NCBI GenBank assembly: GCA_048772705.1
Contig: JBLWGC010000224.1
Span: forward strand, 186,001-250,000
Direction of reading: 5' to 3'
DNA from: Leidyana gryllorum EB-2025a
Taxonomy: Eukaryota > Apicomplexa
Length of the DNA stretch: 64,000 bases
The notes under the pieces are model-generated. The model was not told where the DNA came from, made no database searches, and was given only the letters and a program-made list of their open reading frames with translations. Positions 12,286-23,342 of the stretch are shown piece after piece. The translations under genes and the position numbers were made by a program. How positions within the stretch are numbered: position 1 is the stretch's first letter; each line of letters begins with the position of its first letter.

Positions 12286-14366
12286 ATGCCAGGCCGAGAG
12301 AATGAGATCTTCGACAATCTTCAAACCTGCGAGTATATATTCCTCGTCGTCAATCCCACTTCTGGAGGCAATGCGGCTCAATTCCTGCTGGACATGGGGT
12401 TCAATTACCTCCATTGTACACATCAGACCTCCGACAGACCCCCAGTCCAAGTAAAGCTCCTCATTAGTGATATTCGCAAGGGAAACTCTGGCGATAAGGA
12501 CGTCTTCCACATTCTCAAAGCTGTCGCACACGTCAAAGCTCAACAAAAGTCCTCCTTCATACCTCAAGTCCGCTTGCTCGTAGCAGGTGGAGACGGCACA
12601 GCAATGTGGGCTATCTCTGAGCTTCTCAAACACAAAATCAATCCCGACCACGTCGTCGTCGGAGTCCTTCCATTTGGCACTGGCAATGACTTCGCCCACG
12701 CAATGGGCTCTCATTTACACTGTAAAATACCTCACGAGGACCCTTTGACTCTGTAAGTCTTTTCCCGCCCTCCCTAAAAATCTACTCAAACCCCTCAGTA
12801 TGCGACAAATGATTGGCGAATGGCTGACAATGATACCGACAAACTTTGATCTTTGGCGGGTCACAGTCAGACTGCGGCCCGACGGAGTTTTCAAGAAGAT
12901 TGACAGTAAAACACGCCAAAAAGTAAGTGTGTGCGCGCGTGTGTGCTCGATCAATCTTGTGTCAATTATTGATCTCAGAGGGTTGTTGAAGATGAGACTG
13001 GTCGAGCGGTCACTAAACTGGAGTTCTCCATGCTGAACTATATGAGTCTGGGGGTGGAATCTCGGATCGGTCTGGGATTTGACCGTAATCGTACCAAAAA
13101 TCCAGTATTGAATCGAGGCGTAAGTAGAGGGTTTTGAACGCGCCGCCCGCAATTGACAATCTTCGCACGCAGGCTTACGTGATGGAGGGACTGAAGAAGG
13201 CCTTCTTCCATCGAACGAAATTCATTGACAATCTGATCTCGGGTTTGTATTTGCAGCGTGCTCCTCAAGGTAGGTCCAAGTCTGGTTCGAAGACGACGAC
13301 TTCTTCTCCCGCCGCCCCGTTGACAGCACCCTTTGAGACTGTTTTTCGTTGTCGGAGAATGTTATCGAAGACGGAGAAAATTAAGGAACTGTTGAAACCA
13401 GCAAGTTCGATCGGAGGTGCCAGAAGAAGGGGTCGGATGGCCGCGTCAGATGGATCATTCCCAGCGGCCTCATCGCTGGAAAGCAGTCAAGATCTTGCGG
13501 CTACAACGGTTCAAGGAGAGTCATTTGAACAGGTTCCTGATGACGAGGAAGAGGGATTATTTCCCATAAATCCTGACAAAGACGCTGTCTTGGAACGTAA
13601 GTATGAATTATCGAACAGATTCGACCACCTCCTTTCTGCCCCTCAGCTTGCGTATCGCTTCTATTTCTCAATATCCCCAGCTTTGCGGGTGGTTTGGATC
13701 CCTGGGCAGCAGCCGCTGGTAAACTGGGTGTGCGACTGCCACCGAGTGATACTCCAGTAAAGTTGGAGATGCAGACCATAGCTGCTGAGCCCTGTCCACA
13801 AGACTATGGAGACGGGATGCTGGAAGTCATTGGCTTCCAGTCGCTGATGGAACTGAGTCTGAGTAATCTGCAGCGCATAATGCCCAACGGACCCGCTGGC
13901 TGGAGACTGTTCAGGTCCAAAGGTCGCTTTGTGCTCTCCTTCCGTCACCGACTTGACGGAAAGCAACGCATCTACTTTCAGGTAGATGGAGAGTACTTTG
14001 CGGCCACACGAATGAAAGAGTGAGTTATCTATCGCTTTGGCTGAGTCAAACAGTCAAACTCTCTCTCTGTGCAGCATTGAAATTCATCGAGAAGCAAGAG
14101 TCCGCGTGTTGACTCGACCTGATCGCGCACCGCCACAGACTTGTCCTTCTCCAGTGATTGCCAAATGGTCTCCATTCGGCAGTCCCCGTGGGTCGTCAAG
14201 TTTCGCGCAAGACGGCGCGCGTGTCGGCAGTCCTGTGGCCATGTCACCCCGGACCACTCGACCTCCCCATGTCGGCATCACTGAAACCCATGTAGCCCGG
14301 GTGGTCAGTGAGCATCTGATCCGCCAGATCCTGCCTGCAACCTTCACTTTGCAGCCTCATGTTTAG
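12286..14366 (+). CDS. Diacylglycerol kinase (catalytic and accessory domains)
   Basis: Six exons with introns of 46-56 nt. The N-terminal catalytic domain shows the phosphate-binding VVNPTSGG, the ATP-site AGGDGTAMW and LPFGTGNDFAHAMG, as in DAG kinases. The accessory domain follows, with NYMSLGVESRIGLGFDRNR and later PSFAGGLDPWAAAAGK and a VDGE motif. A Ser-rich insertion of about 100 residues splits the accessory domain. DGKs phosphorylate diacylglycerol to phosphatidic acid. No C1, PH or EF-hand region is visible, so membrane recruitment must use something else or an unseen upstream exon. Sphingosine or ceramide kinase is less likely because the accessory-domain motifs are DGK-like. The C-terminal about 95 residues are disordered. 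Confidence 0.85.
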
Positions 14367-14554
14367 TTAGATAGAAGGAAAGAAAAGCAATTGAGCTAAG
14401 CGAATGACTGCCTGTCTGCTTGACCACAGACGGACGGGCTGGTGGGCTGGCCGGCCGGCCGGCTGACTATTGAACGAATGAATCAATCAATCATCACCAC
14501 CCTCGCCAACCCCAGGCAGCAGAAAAAGAATCAGTACACACACGACGGGCGACT

Positions 14555-14605
14555 GAACACACACACACACATAAGAGGTGTGTGAGTGAGTGAGTGAGTG
14601 AGAGA
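14555..14605. repeat. CA and GTGA microsatellites in a convergent intergenic gap
   Basis: A (CA)n run is followed by (GTGA)n between the DGK stop and the MA3-gene stop. The same 253-bp gap also has short GGCC and AATC runs near 14450-14490. No gene is seen. Confidence 0.8.
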
Positions 14606-14619
14606 AGAAAGCTGTTCGT

Positions 14620-16550
14620 TTAGAGTACCCAATCTTCGGGGAGCAAATCGAGCGCTTTACACTCGGGGATGAAGTATGACTCCAGATTTTCCCGAGCAGC
14701 TGGGCAGTCGATCAATATCTGACAGATTTACAGTTTGTCCGGAGGCTCGGTGCGGAGCGAGCTTACGTCTGGCAATCGGTCCCTGATCTGGTTGAAACCC
14801 TTGAGAATGGCCTCGGGATCGACCTCCTTCTCATCTCGAAGGGTCATCAGGAAGGCAATGGAAACTGTTTTCGCCGGTTACAAAGGGCAGTACATAGAAT
14901 CACTTACGAGCCCATGAGTCTTTGTGACGGTCCAGAGCGTATTGCAACACTTTGCGGATCGCTTCAACCTCCTACAGAAGAAAAGGAGGTGCGACGCAGC
15001 GGCTGGGAAGGACCTTACCTGATCGGGAGACATGTCAAGAGCGTTGAAAAGAGTCAAGGCTGTGGAGACATCAGCAGTGTTGTAATACTCGTAAATTAGA
15101 TCCTTCAACTGTAAGAGGAAATGTGTGTTCGCGTGTGTGTGTGTGTGTTCGTTGACATTACCTCCCGTTTGAATTCCTCCACTTCGGGTCTGTACCCTTC
15201 GGTTCCAGTCCACACCTTGGTGAACCGTTCGGACAAGAGATGATGTTTAGCACTGTCTGTCATCCAGCGGAAGGCGCGCCGGAGTGTAGCCACTCCGAGC
15301 GAGTCGCCCAAGTTGAGCCTCAAAAAATCGGAGACAAAGGCAGGCGGCAGAATATCATCGACGTTCATTCTGACGATGAAACTCGATATCATCTCAGAAG
15401 CCAATGGCACATCCAAAGTGAGGTCCTGAACCCCCGCTGCAGAGCCAATTGGTCGACGATCATTTTTTGATGCCGCTTACCGAGGAGTCTAAGGACACCA
15501 ACTTGAATGTCGTCAGGGCTGAACGTATAAGGCCCAGCGACATAGAGGTCTGACAGACAGCGTGAGACCATTTCACGATGGATGTTTTGTTGTCCAAGGG
15601 AGGCGGCGAGAAGACGTCGGACGAGTTCGTGTCTGAGAGTATCGCGAGTGATGGGCGGGAAGACGGCGACAGCATCGACTGGGCGCTCAACTTCCTTTTC
15701 TTGGCTAAAGAGCTCCATTTCCAAGTCTTTGAGGAAGTCTTGGATAATGGAAGGCTCGCCAGAGTTGAAGAACTCGGGCATGAAGTCGACGCAGCGTTGT
15801 TTGTAGGATTTGAGTTTCTCGATGTAAGGGATAATGTATGGCTCATTGTCGGTGATGGCGGGTGTGAGGTTACGGACGAGAGCCTCAGGGAGCCGCGTTA
15901 GATACTCAAAGTCGACCAGCGCATCTTCCACGGCAACAGAGAAGAAGCTGAATAATTTGTCTTCAACGTCGCTGACATCCTTATGCAAGGCTTCGGCAGA
16001 CTGAATGAGCTTTTCAAACGCGCGAGTGACCTGTGGCCGTGTGATAAGCTTCGCGTCATAGAGGACGGTGAGGAAAGAAGCCAAGCGACTTTGTGTCTCT
16101 TCACTCTCAGGCAACACTTTGAGAATACCGCGGGCAATAAGGAGATCGTGATAGAGAGTGCAATCGAGTTTCTTGAGTCCATCGACTGCGGTCGCGGAAT
16201 CATTGGTTCGTAAGAATTCGTCGATAATCAGCGAACTCTTGTGAGCAAACGAGCTAAGTGACAACATCTGTGCGGTGGTTTCAGTAAGCAATGGAACGCC
16301 CACTCACGGGTTGACCGGGAATTACGGTGTATCCGATAGAGAGATTGCTTTGAGAGTGGGTGAGGCCATGTTTGACATTGGCAGAAGGTTGAATGATTTC
16401 GTAAGCGCCCATCGTAGTAGTCTCATTCTGCCCCAATCAAAACACATTGTCGGCGGTCGTTGGCGTCGTGCTTACATTATTGTAAAAGTCTGTCAGATGG
16501 TCCCCTAAGGTATCGGCGACAGACTGTGCAATGGCCGATGGGTCGACCAT
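14620..16550 (-). CDS. MA3-domain protein, PDCD4-like, with apparently three MA3 domains
   Basis: A minus-strand multi-exon gene, from ATG 16550 to TAA 14620-14622. A short N-terminal region is followed by helical repeats typical of MA3. The first domain has SSLIIDEFLR, YHDLLIARGILKVL and VEDKLFSFFSVAVEDALV. The second includes HREMVSRCLSDLY, DLTLDVPLASEMISSFIVRM and ILPPAFVSDFL. A third helical block follows, with STALTLFNALDMSPDQ and DCPAARENLESYFI, and the protein ends at PEDWVL. MA3 domains bind eIF4A, and PDCD4-type proteins repress translation by holding eIF4A away from eIF4G. Animal PDCD4 has two MA3 domains and plant relatives have more. eIF4G is less likely because no MIF4G domain is visible. 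Confidence 0.75.
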
Positions 16551-16599
16551 AGTGTTATCTATAATCGTTGGGTGTTAGTGTGGTTTGGTGGTTTGATTA

Positions 16600-16980
16600 T
16601 TAGTTTTTTTTCGGTGTTCGTCGAGATCGGGTATGACTGAGGTCGCTGCTCTCTTCGCCGTCAGACAAAATGCACTGTGCGGGTCTCTGAGCTACGTTGC
16701 TGCATCTCGCAAACTCGCCATCTATAAGAGATGTCAGCTGCTCGGCTGTCGACAGACGGGTGTTCAGCCGATTCAACACCAGCTGGTGTAAAGTCTCAAT
16801 TTCGTTCTCCAGGCTTGTCAACTCTAGTAAACTCGCAGTCCCCGTCGATGCCAGCTTTAGATACAACTCTCGTTTTCGGCTCAACTCCTCTTCAACACCA
16901 CCCAACATCCTCTCATACGACAACAATTCAGCTAGTGAACGCCCCGCCATCCCCTTCGTCACCACTTCGGGCTTCTCCAT
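16600..16980 (-). CDS. Small helical protein (126 aa), function unknown
   Basis: An intronless ORF whose first 90 residues form a regular amphipathic helical pattern (LAELLSYERMLGGVEEELSR, LENEIETLHQLVLNRL) consistent with a coiled coil. A Ser-rich basic tail, KKN at the end, follows. I do not recognise a family. Its start codon lies 18 bp from the start of the divergent Sec66 gene, so both are probably driven by one shared promoter or by elements inside coding sequence. It sits 49 bp upstream of the MA3 gene on the same strand. Confidence 0.6.
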   Translation of the reverse strand: MEKPEVVTKGMAGRSLAELLSYERMLGGVEEELSRKRELYLKLASTGTASLLELTSLENEIETLHQLVLNRLNTRLSTAEQLTSLIDGEFARCSNVAQRPAQCILSDGEESSDLSHTRSRRTPKKN

Positions 16981-16998
16981 CTCCCTTAGAAATTTATA
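16981..16998. promoter_or_regulatory. 18-bp gap between two divergent start codons
   Basis: The whole space between ATG 16980 (minus) and ATG 16999 (plus) is ctcccttagaaatttata. It is AT-rich in the half next to the Sec66 start. If both starts are right, 5' UTRs are nearly absent or the transcripts overlap antisense. Confidence 0.45.
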
Positions 16999-18129
16999 AT
17001 GGCAGTCATTCAGCCATGGATGCTCGGCACCCTCGTCCTGCTCCTAGCCACTGTCTGCTGGACTATCGTCCGGGTTATTAAAGACACCCGCAGACGCCAG
17101 CGAGAAGCTGATGACTTTATGGAGATGGTCAATGACTCCATGAGCTTATGGCCCAACGCTGAGGCCGTCGCGCTCTACACCAACAAGAAGAAGGCAGTCT
17201 TCGACCAATTGCGTGAAAAGCACAACTGGCAACCCGAACGCCTCGAAGAAGACGCACTCGGGCCACCCGAAGACGCGTGGCAGAGGTATCCGACCCCTCA
17301 CTCCTACCCCCTCACTCCTAACCCCTCACCCGCAGAGAAATACCCAAAGATCAGTTGACTGCCCTCAAGACCGCCCTCATAAAGAGAGCCATGGCCTTAG
17401 TGCCACTCATTAACCCCTGTCAACAAGAAGTAAAGTCGCGATACAATCTGTTGCAGCGCGGACTGATAGATGAGAAGCTTTGGAATAAAACGGTCAGCTT
17501 GAATCAAGCCATCGTCAGAGAACTCACGGAGATACGAAACGAAGCAGAAGCTCTTGAGGAAAACTATGGCGTCCGTACGTAAACACACTGACACACACTT
17601 CGCAGTCAAACCTTCCCCTTGGGAAATCCGCAGAACACGGTATTATTCGCGATGCCCAGAGATTCTTCGAGCTCGAAACCGTCAAGGCTCGACGTGAGTT
17701 CGTTCTGCAGGAGTTCATCAAGATGGCCGTCGCCCAAGGTGTTGATCCCAAAGACGCTCCCAGAGTTGCCGCCGAACGCTTAGCTGCCCAGGAAAGGATG
17801 ATGGCAGCTCAAGCCAATAGGGGCAGAATGATGGCTGAACAACAACAGCAGCAACAGGGAGCGGTGAGGGTCTAAACTGAGATTGATATGGATGCAGGAG
17901 GAGAAAGAGGAGGAGGAGGTAGACAAGGATCCTGCTGTTGCTCTAGCTGTGGGTACCGAATGTAATAAGGTAACTTTGTCAAAGCTTACAGCCACAGCCA
18001 AGTCTGTTACAGAAGGCTGCTCCTGAAATCGAGCCCCCTCTTGCAACTGGGGGCACGCCAGTAGCGGGCAATGCCTCTGCACCTCAAACTAAGGCCGCAC
18101 GTAAAAAGCAACGAAGAAAAAGCAGATAG
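16999..18129 (+). CDS. SEC66: Sec66/Sec71-family ER translocon subunit
   Basis: The protein starts with a short lumenal end and one clear membrane segment (residues about 8-28), followed by a basic stretch and a cytosolic helical domain. That domain contains LKTALIKRAMALVPLINP, SRYNLLQRGLIDEKLWN, a glutamate-rich helix, then IIRDAQRFFELETVKARREF. This matches the Sec66 (Sec71) family, which together with Sec62, Sec63 and Sec72 assists post-translational import through Sec61. Introns are 42-58 nt. The C-terminal extension after a poly-Gln run is acidic, then basic, and ends with the KKQRRKSR-type tail; it is not part of the usual family. Sec66 is best documented in fungi, so its presence is a weak hint about lineage. 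Confidence 0.75.
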
Positions 18130-18319
18130 CGAGCATGTTAGGGAGCGCTGAATGTGTCTTACGTTCGACATTTGAGTGCGTGGGTGCATCACGGGTAGAA
18201 GTAACATACGTGCGAGACGCCAAAAAACGTGTGGTCCCGCGGCGAATCGAGTGCCGGTTTTTGAAAAACCCAAAAATCAGATCCGTGGTGGGGTGTCAGA
18301 TAGGTTTGATTTGAAAACA

Positions 18320-20410
18320 ATGAGTGGTTACTATCCGGCGATATGCGATGAGCAGGGAAGATTCAGTGCTAAAGCATTTCGGACTGTATTTCTTCAGTCG
18401 GTTGAGTTTCACCGACTTGACTATAGAAGGTTTCTTCCAGTCATTAGAATAAATGATGACTTACAGTTTGAGGAGCTCTCTGATATAGACGATGATGAAG
18501 ACACGACCAGCACCCCTGCCACCACCGCACCAAGCCCCTTAAAAATCTTACCTACCCCGAACAAACAACAGCACCCCAGGCTCAAGATTGTCTTCGACCT
18601 CGATAACACTCTGCTGCATGCTGTATCCCGTCTCCGTCTGCCTGGCGCGGATCTGACCTTAGATGACTTCCGGGACTCGCAAGACCGCCCGGAACTCTTC
18701 AAGTTCACCTTGCCACGCCAGAAACAACAAATCTATTACATCAAGTTACGGCCTGGGGTCAGAGAATTCATAAATGAGATGGTCAAGTACGCAGATCTGG
18801 CTATCCACACTAATGCGACGCGGGAATATGCTGACGTCGTCTTGTCTATAATTGACCCCGACAGGACGATTTTCGGTTCCAGGTAGGCATTGAGAGGCTA
18901 TCATCACTTGAAAACTAATTATTTATACTCAGGGTTGCAGCAAGAGACGATGACAGTGGTCAGAATGACCGAAAAGATATGAGCAGGTGGGCATTCTCCA
19001 ACTACTATGGGTGCTGCTGGCCTTTCTTAAAGTGGCAGCAGAGCCTCTTCCTTTACTGCTGCTGTTGGGCATCTTTGTTGCTCTTTGTTGTTTTCTGCTT
19101 CGATTGTTGTCTGGCTGATGCTGGCTACCACAGCACTGGTAGATTAAATCGCTTTGTTTCCCCGCACTGCCGCAACTTGACCCCTTTGAAAACTACATCC
19201 GGCCTTCTACTGAACAGCCACCGTAGACCGGCAGTGCGATGGAGAGGGGCGTTCTTCATCGGACCTTCGACTTCTCTTCTTCTTCTTCTTCTGTGTTTGC
19301 ATGACTTCAACGTGAAAGATCCTCAAGATATTGATGGTTGCAGGTTGTTCAGTGTCGAGAGAGAGAAGCTCCTGACAGACTGTCTGATCGTGGACGATCG
19401 TCGAGATGTTTGGGACAGTGTATTTGACAAGAACATAATCCAGTGCAACTACTATGAATACTTTGAAAGCCGTCGGGCTGTGCTCGTCAAGAAGTATGGC
19501 ACCGGTAGTGCGGTTTCCACCTCGACTGGTGACGGGAACGACGCTGTTCTAGACACTTACTGTCCGGTGGAGTTGAAAGAAGGGGCTGAACTGGATGAAA
19601 ACAACAATGCACTGGAGGATCACGATCGTCAACTTCCTTTTCTTCAACGGATGATTGTGGCCATTTCGACCCAATATTATGCGCAGCGGGCTGCTGGAAA
19701 GAAACCATCGTAAGTTTGTGTGTATTGAGAGCACCGAGTGAAAAGTTGTGTTCAGGATCAATACCTTATTGCAAGAACAGCGCGCGAAGATTTTGCATGG
19801 GGTAGTCTGTTTGATGACTGGATATCACCGCTTAGAACAGCCGAGTCAGTTCGGCATGTTGGATAATGGCCCTCAACATAGACGACGTCTGGAATACATG
19901 GGGGCTCGTGTTGTAGATCAGCCGTCAGCTGATGTGACACATGTTATCGTTATGAGGCAGACATTGTCGACTGACAAAGCTCGGTCTTTATGCTCTCCCT
20001 CTACTCACTTCGTGCATAATTTGTGGATATATGCGTGCGAGCAGACGTGGTCTCGGGCAGACGAGCGTTTCTTTGATGCGACTCACCTGCTTAGTCAGTG
20101 GCAGATGCCACCGCCCCGGCCCATATTTGACCATTGGCCTCACACTCGCCAGTACTTCGAGTGTATATCGTCGTCTGCTGACGAGGAATCGTCATCGACA
20201 ACAACTAGTCAACGACGGAAGCGCATGTTTTCAGCTACGGGGATGATGCGAGATGAGAGTAAAAAGAAGCCGAGATCGAATCGTGATTGGGTAGCTTCTG
20301 GTCTCTACTCTGACGGGGCAGAGGTCTGGAGCGCTCTGGAGCACGTTACACTCAAGTTTGATCCATCTCTATCTGCTGGAGTGGCGAGGAAAACGGCGAT
20401 GGTGACATGA
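18320..20410 (+). CDS. FCP1: FCP1-like RNA polymerase II CTD phosphatase with BRCT domain
   Basis: The catalytic FCPH domain shows the HAD-type DxDxT motif in VFDLDNTLLHA, then LRPGVREFINEM and the second acidic motif VDDRRDVWD. A C-terminal BRCT domain begins ILHGVVCLMTGYHR and continues with YMGARVVDQPSADVTHVIV. This layout is that of FCP1, which dephosphorylates the heptad repeats of RNA polymerase II. Exons are 18320-18882, 18933-18986, 19344-19709 and 19756-20410. The N-terminal lipoyl-like region of some FCP1 proteins is short here, and a Ser/Thr-rich linker lies before the catalytic core. The intron at 18987-19343 is unusually long and open in frame; it is described separately. Confidence 0.88.
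18987..19343 (+). other. Long in-frame, stop-free intron (exitron candidate) in the FCP1 gene
   Basis: This 357-nt GT-AG segment interrupts FCP1 between DRKDMSR and LFSVEREK, where the family is continuous. Its length is a multiple of three and it has no stop in the FCP1 frame. If retained, it would add 119 residues with two strongly hydrophobic Leu/Cys/Phe-rich stretches. Neighbouring introns in the gene are about 46-50 nt. Both splice sites look normal. Confidence 0.65.
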
Positions 20411-20723
20411 TTCCGAAGATTACGATAAATTTGAGACGTTGTTCGAGCACTTTCGCATCCGAGGATAACAAAGATATGAGAAGGAGTGATAGGGGTGCGG
20501 AAACGTTGGCCAGATATTGGCGGATCAAAGACGGCTTATGTTCCATCACGAAGGACTGATTGCTGATTGATCGATTGATCGAGCGTCCACACTTGTCGCT
20601 CTCACTTGGAGCTGGCCAGACGTTGGGTTGAAACAACAACAACAACAAGATCACATCTTATATCAAATCGAATATACACACGAAGCACACGTGCACACGA
20701 TTTGGGAGTTGGCCAGGATCTGT
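20411..20723. other. Convergent intergenic region with an AAC microsatellite
   Basis: The gap between the FCP1 stop and the stop of the small minus-strand gene has an (AAC)n run near 20631-20648, gattgatcgattgatcgag near 20563-20582 and CA-rich sequence near 20674-20700. Short minus-strand open frames here have no support. Confidence 0.5.
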
Positions 20724-21010
20724 CTATAAATCGCGTTCACCAATGCGAGTGCGCCGTTGGATGATTTTCTGATGTATTTGTCCAACAAGGGCGCTTGAAA
20801 TGCATGTTGCCTGCATAACAAAATTACGACATATCGTCAGTCACAGGGCAAATCACTTACTCCCATAGTCAATCCGATGTAAAAGTCAAAATTCTTGCGT
20901 GATCGACGCACTCGGCGAGCTTTGGTCAATTCTGTATCAGGGTTGAAGGGGAGCGTGGGCCGGCGAGACCAGTTGCTAGGTGGCGGTTGATAGGAGCACA
21001 AACCTCTCAT
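20724..21010 (-). CDS. Small basic membrane protein (78 aa), two exons, unidentified
   Basis: The gene is split by a 50-nt intron (20811-20860) with textbook gtaagt and atgcag ends, joining in phase. The product starts MRGLCSYQPPPSNWSRR, has a strongly basic middle (KARRVRRSRK) and one moderately hydrophobic segment, FYIGLTMGATCISSALVG, before another basic tail. This looks like a small organelle-membrane protein, for example of mitochondria, but I cannot match a family. Each exon is very short, so the gene would be missed by length-based ORF calling. Its start is 66 bp from the divergent gene at 21077. Alternatively it is the last part of a longer minus-strand gene, since the frame stays open a little upstream. 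Confidence 0.5.
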
Positions 21011-21076
21011 CTCAAACTTGTGTGGGAAAACTCTGTCACAACTTGCTCGGAAGGAAATCTACGTTCGATCATTGCC

Positions 21077-23342
21077 ATGCCGATAGTTCCGAAGGGTGAC
21101 TGAACGTGGAAGAAAGCGATTTGGAAGATCATCAACTGAGTTTTCTCTGGTGACCAGACGGCTGCCGGACTGCCAGAGCTGGGAAGTAAATTCTTTGTTG
21201 CAGCGCTATCCGCCAGTCAGTCAGTTGATGGCTATGTTTTTGCAGTATGCGCGAAACAGAGCAGCAGTACGCTGTGGTGTTGGGGAACAGAACACAAATC
21301 GCAATAAGACAAGCGGTCTAGGAATACAATCTGTTCAGGGCTTTATTCGTTTCTTGCTTGAATTGAGTGTTCGGCTGGGAGGCGATGGGCCATTTCGCAT
21401 CTTTGTAGATGACTTGGAGGTTAAAAGACATTACAGCAACCGGAGAGTATTTTGGGGTTCGTGTGTGGCCTTACTGATCACATATGGCGATTGGACTGCC
21501 AATCCTTGCGTCAATCATCGAATTGCTCCAAGTTAGCTTAACGAACAACAAGGACTCCTTGAGATCCTCATGAAGCTCCCCTCTCTATTTTTGATGGCAG
21601 ACCCTATGGACCCTTGGCCAAAGGGCAGTGCATCGTGAAGGGCAAAAGCGCAGATTCGGTCATGGGCAGTTCAGGTTTCCTGCTCGGGCCAACTGATTTG
21701 GGCCGCGATCGAGGGTCAACCCGTACTACCAGACAGTGTGAATCTGACACTGAAACAAGTCTTGTTGCCCATGTAATCTTTAGCCCTCTGACGTCACTGC
21801 CTGAGCCACCGCCCCCTATTCCACCATGGCCAGATGAAGGGGGCGATGGTGGTTTCCGCCTTCTTCATCAAGGGTTGATTTCGAGACTAAGCCTCGACGC
21901 AAAATCGAAGTTGAGACTCGCAACACCCACTTGAGACCAGTGCTTAATTGTTTTCTACAAGATTCAGGTTTAGACACCCAAGATCGAACTGAACTTTTTG
22001 ATTCCCGTGCCACACCGAGAGCTCCCGCCCAGGGCTCCCGAGTGATGTCCATAAAGCGTCACAATGGAAGGAACGACGGCTTTTGATCCCAGTCATCTGG
22101 TATCGTTTCGCAACGACGGAATGCCTGACTCATATGTGTGACCCCTGTTTGCCGCCATACCAACAGATCCGATTGGCTACAAAGGTTAACCTTTGGACTC
22201 TGAGACACATTTGGAATGCTTTCGGCCGCAGACTCCAAGATACGGCGACTGATCCGCGTTCCGGCGAGTGTACGAATGACGCGTCGAGGACCTCCACTAC
22301 CCCCCATCCCCGTCCCCCTCAAGCCACTGATACTCTGTTGAAGCTTGTCATCCCTCCCTTCCACCAACCGATTCTGGCCGAACTGCACTTACTGAACTCC
22401 AAGAGAGCAGCCAAAAGAAATGCCACCGTCTTGATGGCGATCGAGAGACAACTGCGCCTCTCGGCTCTGAACTTGGACACAGAGGGGACGATGATTGGCC
22501 AATGGACGACAGATTTCTTTGAGACATTGAACAACGGGACCGTTGAGAACAGATGTCTCGATGTACTGAAAATTGTCCTCAAGCGAAGCGGTATCGATGG
22601 TGACGAAGTTGAGGATTCTTCGGACCTCTCGAGGAGGATTTTCGTGGATCCAAGTACCCAAATGCCACTAGCCGTGTGACTCACTCAAAGGTCTGGTCTG
22701 CTGACCCACAGGCAAGAGAGAGGCAGCAGCCGGAATTGCGAATGATCAGATCACTATTGAAGGGTGAGATGTAACCGAGAAATAACTATGCATTTGTGTC
22801 GAGACCGCGAAATCACCGATACCACACCCCATTAATATCTGTCGTCCGCTTACACACCCCCATCGATCACTTTGTCAAAGATAAAATCTTACCGTCCACG
22901 GCAGCTGATGGAGGCGTTGCTGTGATCAACATGAGACAGTTCGGTCTAAAATTGCCCTTCAGAATTCGAAGGTGCTTTGCGAGCATTTCGTCATCAGCGA
23001 ATGAAACAGGCGGCGATCGAGGGAACAGTTCTCTCTCAGATCAACATAGAGATCATTGAGGATATATGGTCCGATAGTCTGTCGGAGACTATCACATACA
23101 AAGACTTTCTGAAGGCCCGAAATCGCTCATTGCGATGCCACAACATCCCACCGATTCCCGCGTCCTCTGCGCGCTCCGTCAAGCCGCTGACGCCGGTTTC
23201 CTACAATCAGTTCAAAGCCTCTTCTCATCCGATCTCGAGTACCATTGCGTTCTCCCGGAGCAGACGTCTGAGAGGGTCAAGAGATTGCAGCCCTCTTTCG
23301 GTGCAGACCGGGGAATCCTCGCCTTGTGCGCGGCTTTGCTGA
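21077..23342 (+). CDS. Multi-exon protein of unknown function
   Basis: Best-supported exons read on the plus strand: a tiny first exon at 21077-21095, 21158-21185, then 21221 onward with NQLMAMFLQYARNRAAVRCG and GFIRFLLELSVRLGGDG. Around 21600-21770 lies a Ser/Thr-rich exon, and then an acidic/basic exon near 21900-22030. The long exon to 22673 includes ILAELHLLNSKRAAKRNATV and GQWTTDFFETLNNGTVENR. After two more introns come ALRAFRHQRMKQAAIEG and LSQINIEIIEDIWSDSLSET. The later half is helical. I recognise no domain. The minus strand also has plausible short exons here, so strand and exon ends are only moderately sure. The TGA stop directly abuts the stop of the convergent gene. Confidence 0.4.

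Noticed and set aside
13501-13966. Minus-strand ORFs antisense to the diacylglycerol kinase gene
   Set aside because: They overlap well-supported DGK exons and have no splice context or family match.
19125-19310. Separate small gene inside the long FCP1 intron
   Set aside because: Open frames on either strand are short and FCP1 homology requires the flanking exons to be joined; intron or exitron is the simpler view.
21816-22684. Minus-strand multi-exon reading across the gene at 21077-23342
   Set aside because: Some exons join in phase, but others need atypical acceptors, and later exons could not be linked. The plus strand has a longer open exon and a divergent start consistent with the neighbour. 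Kept only as an alternative.
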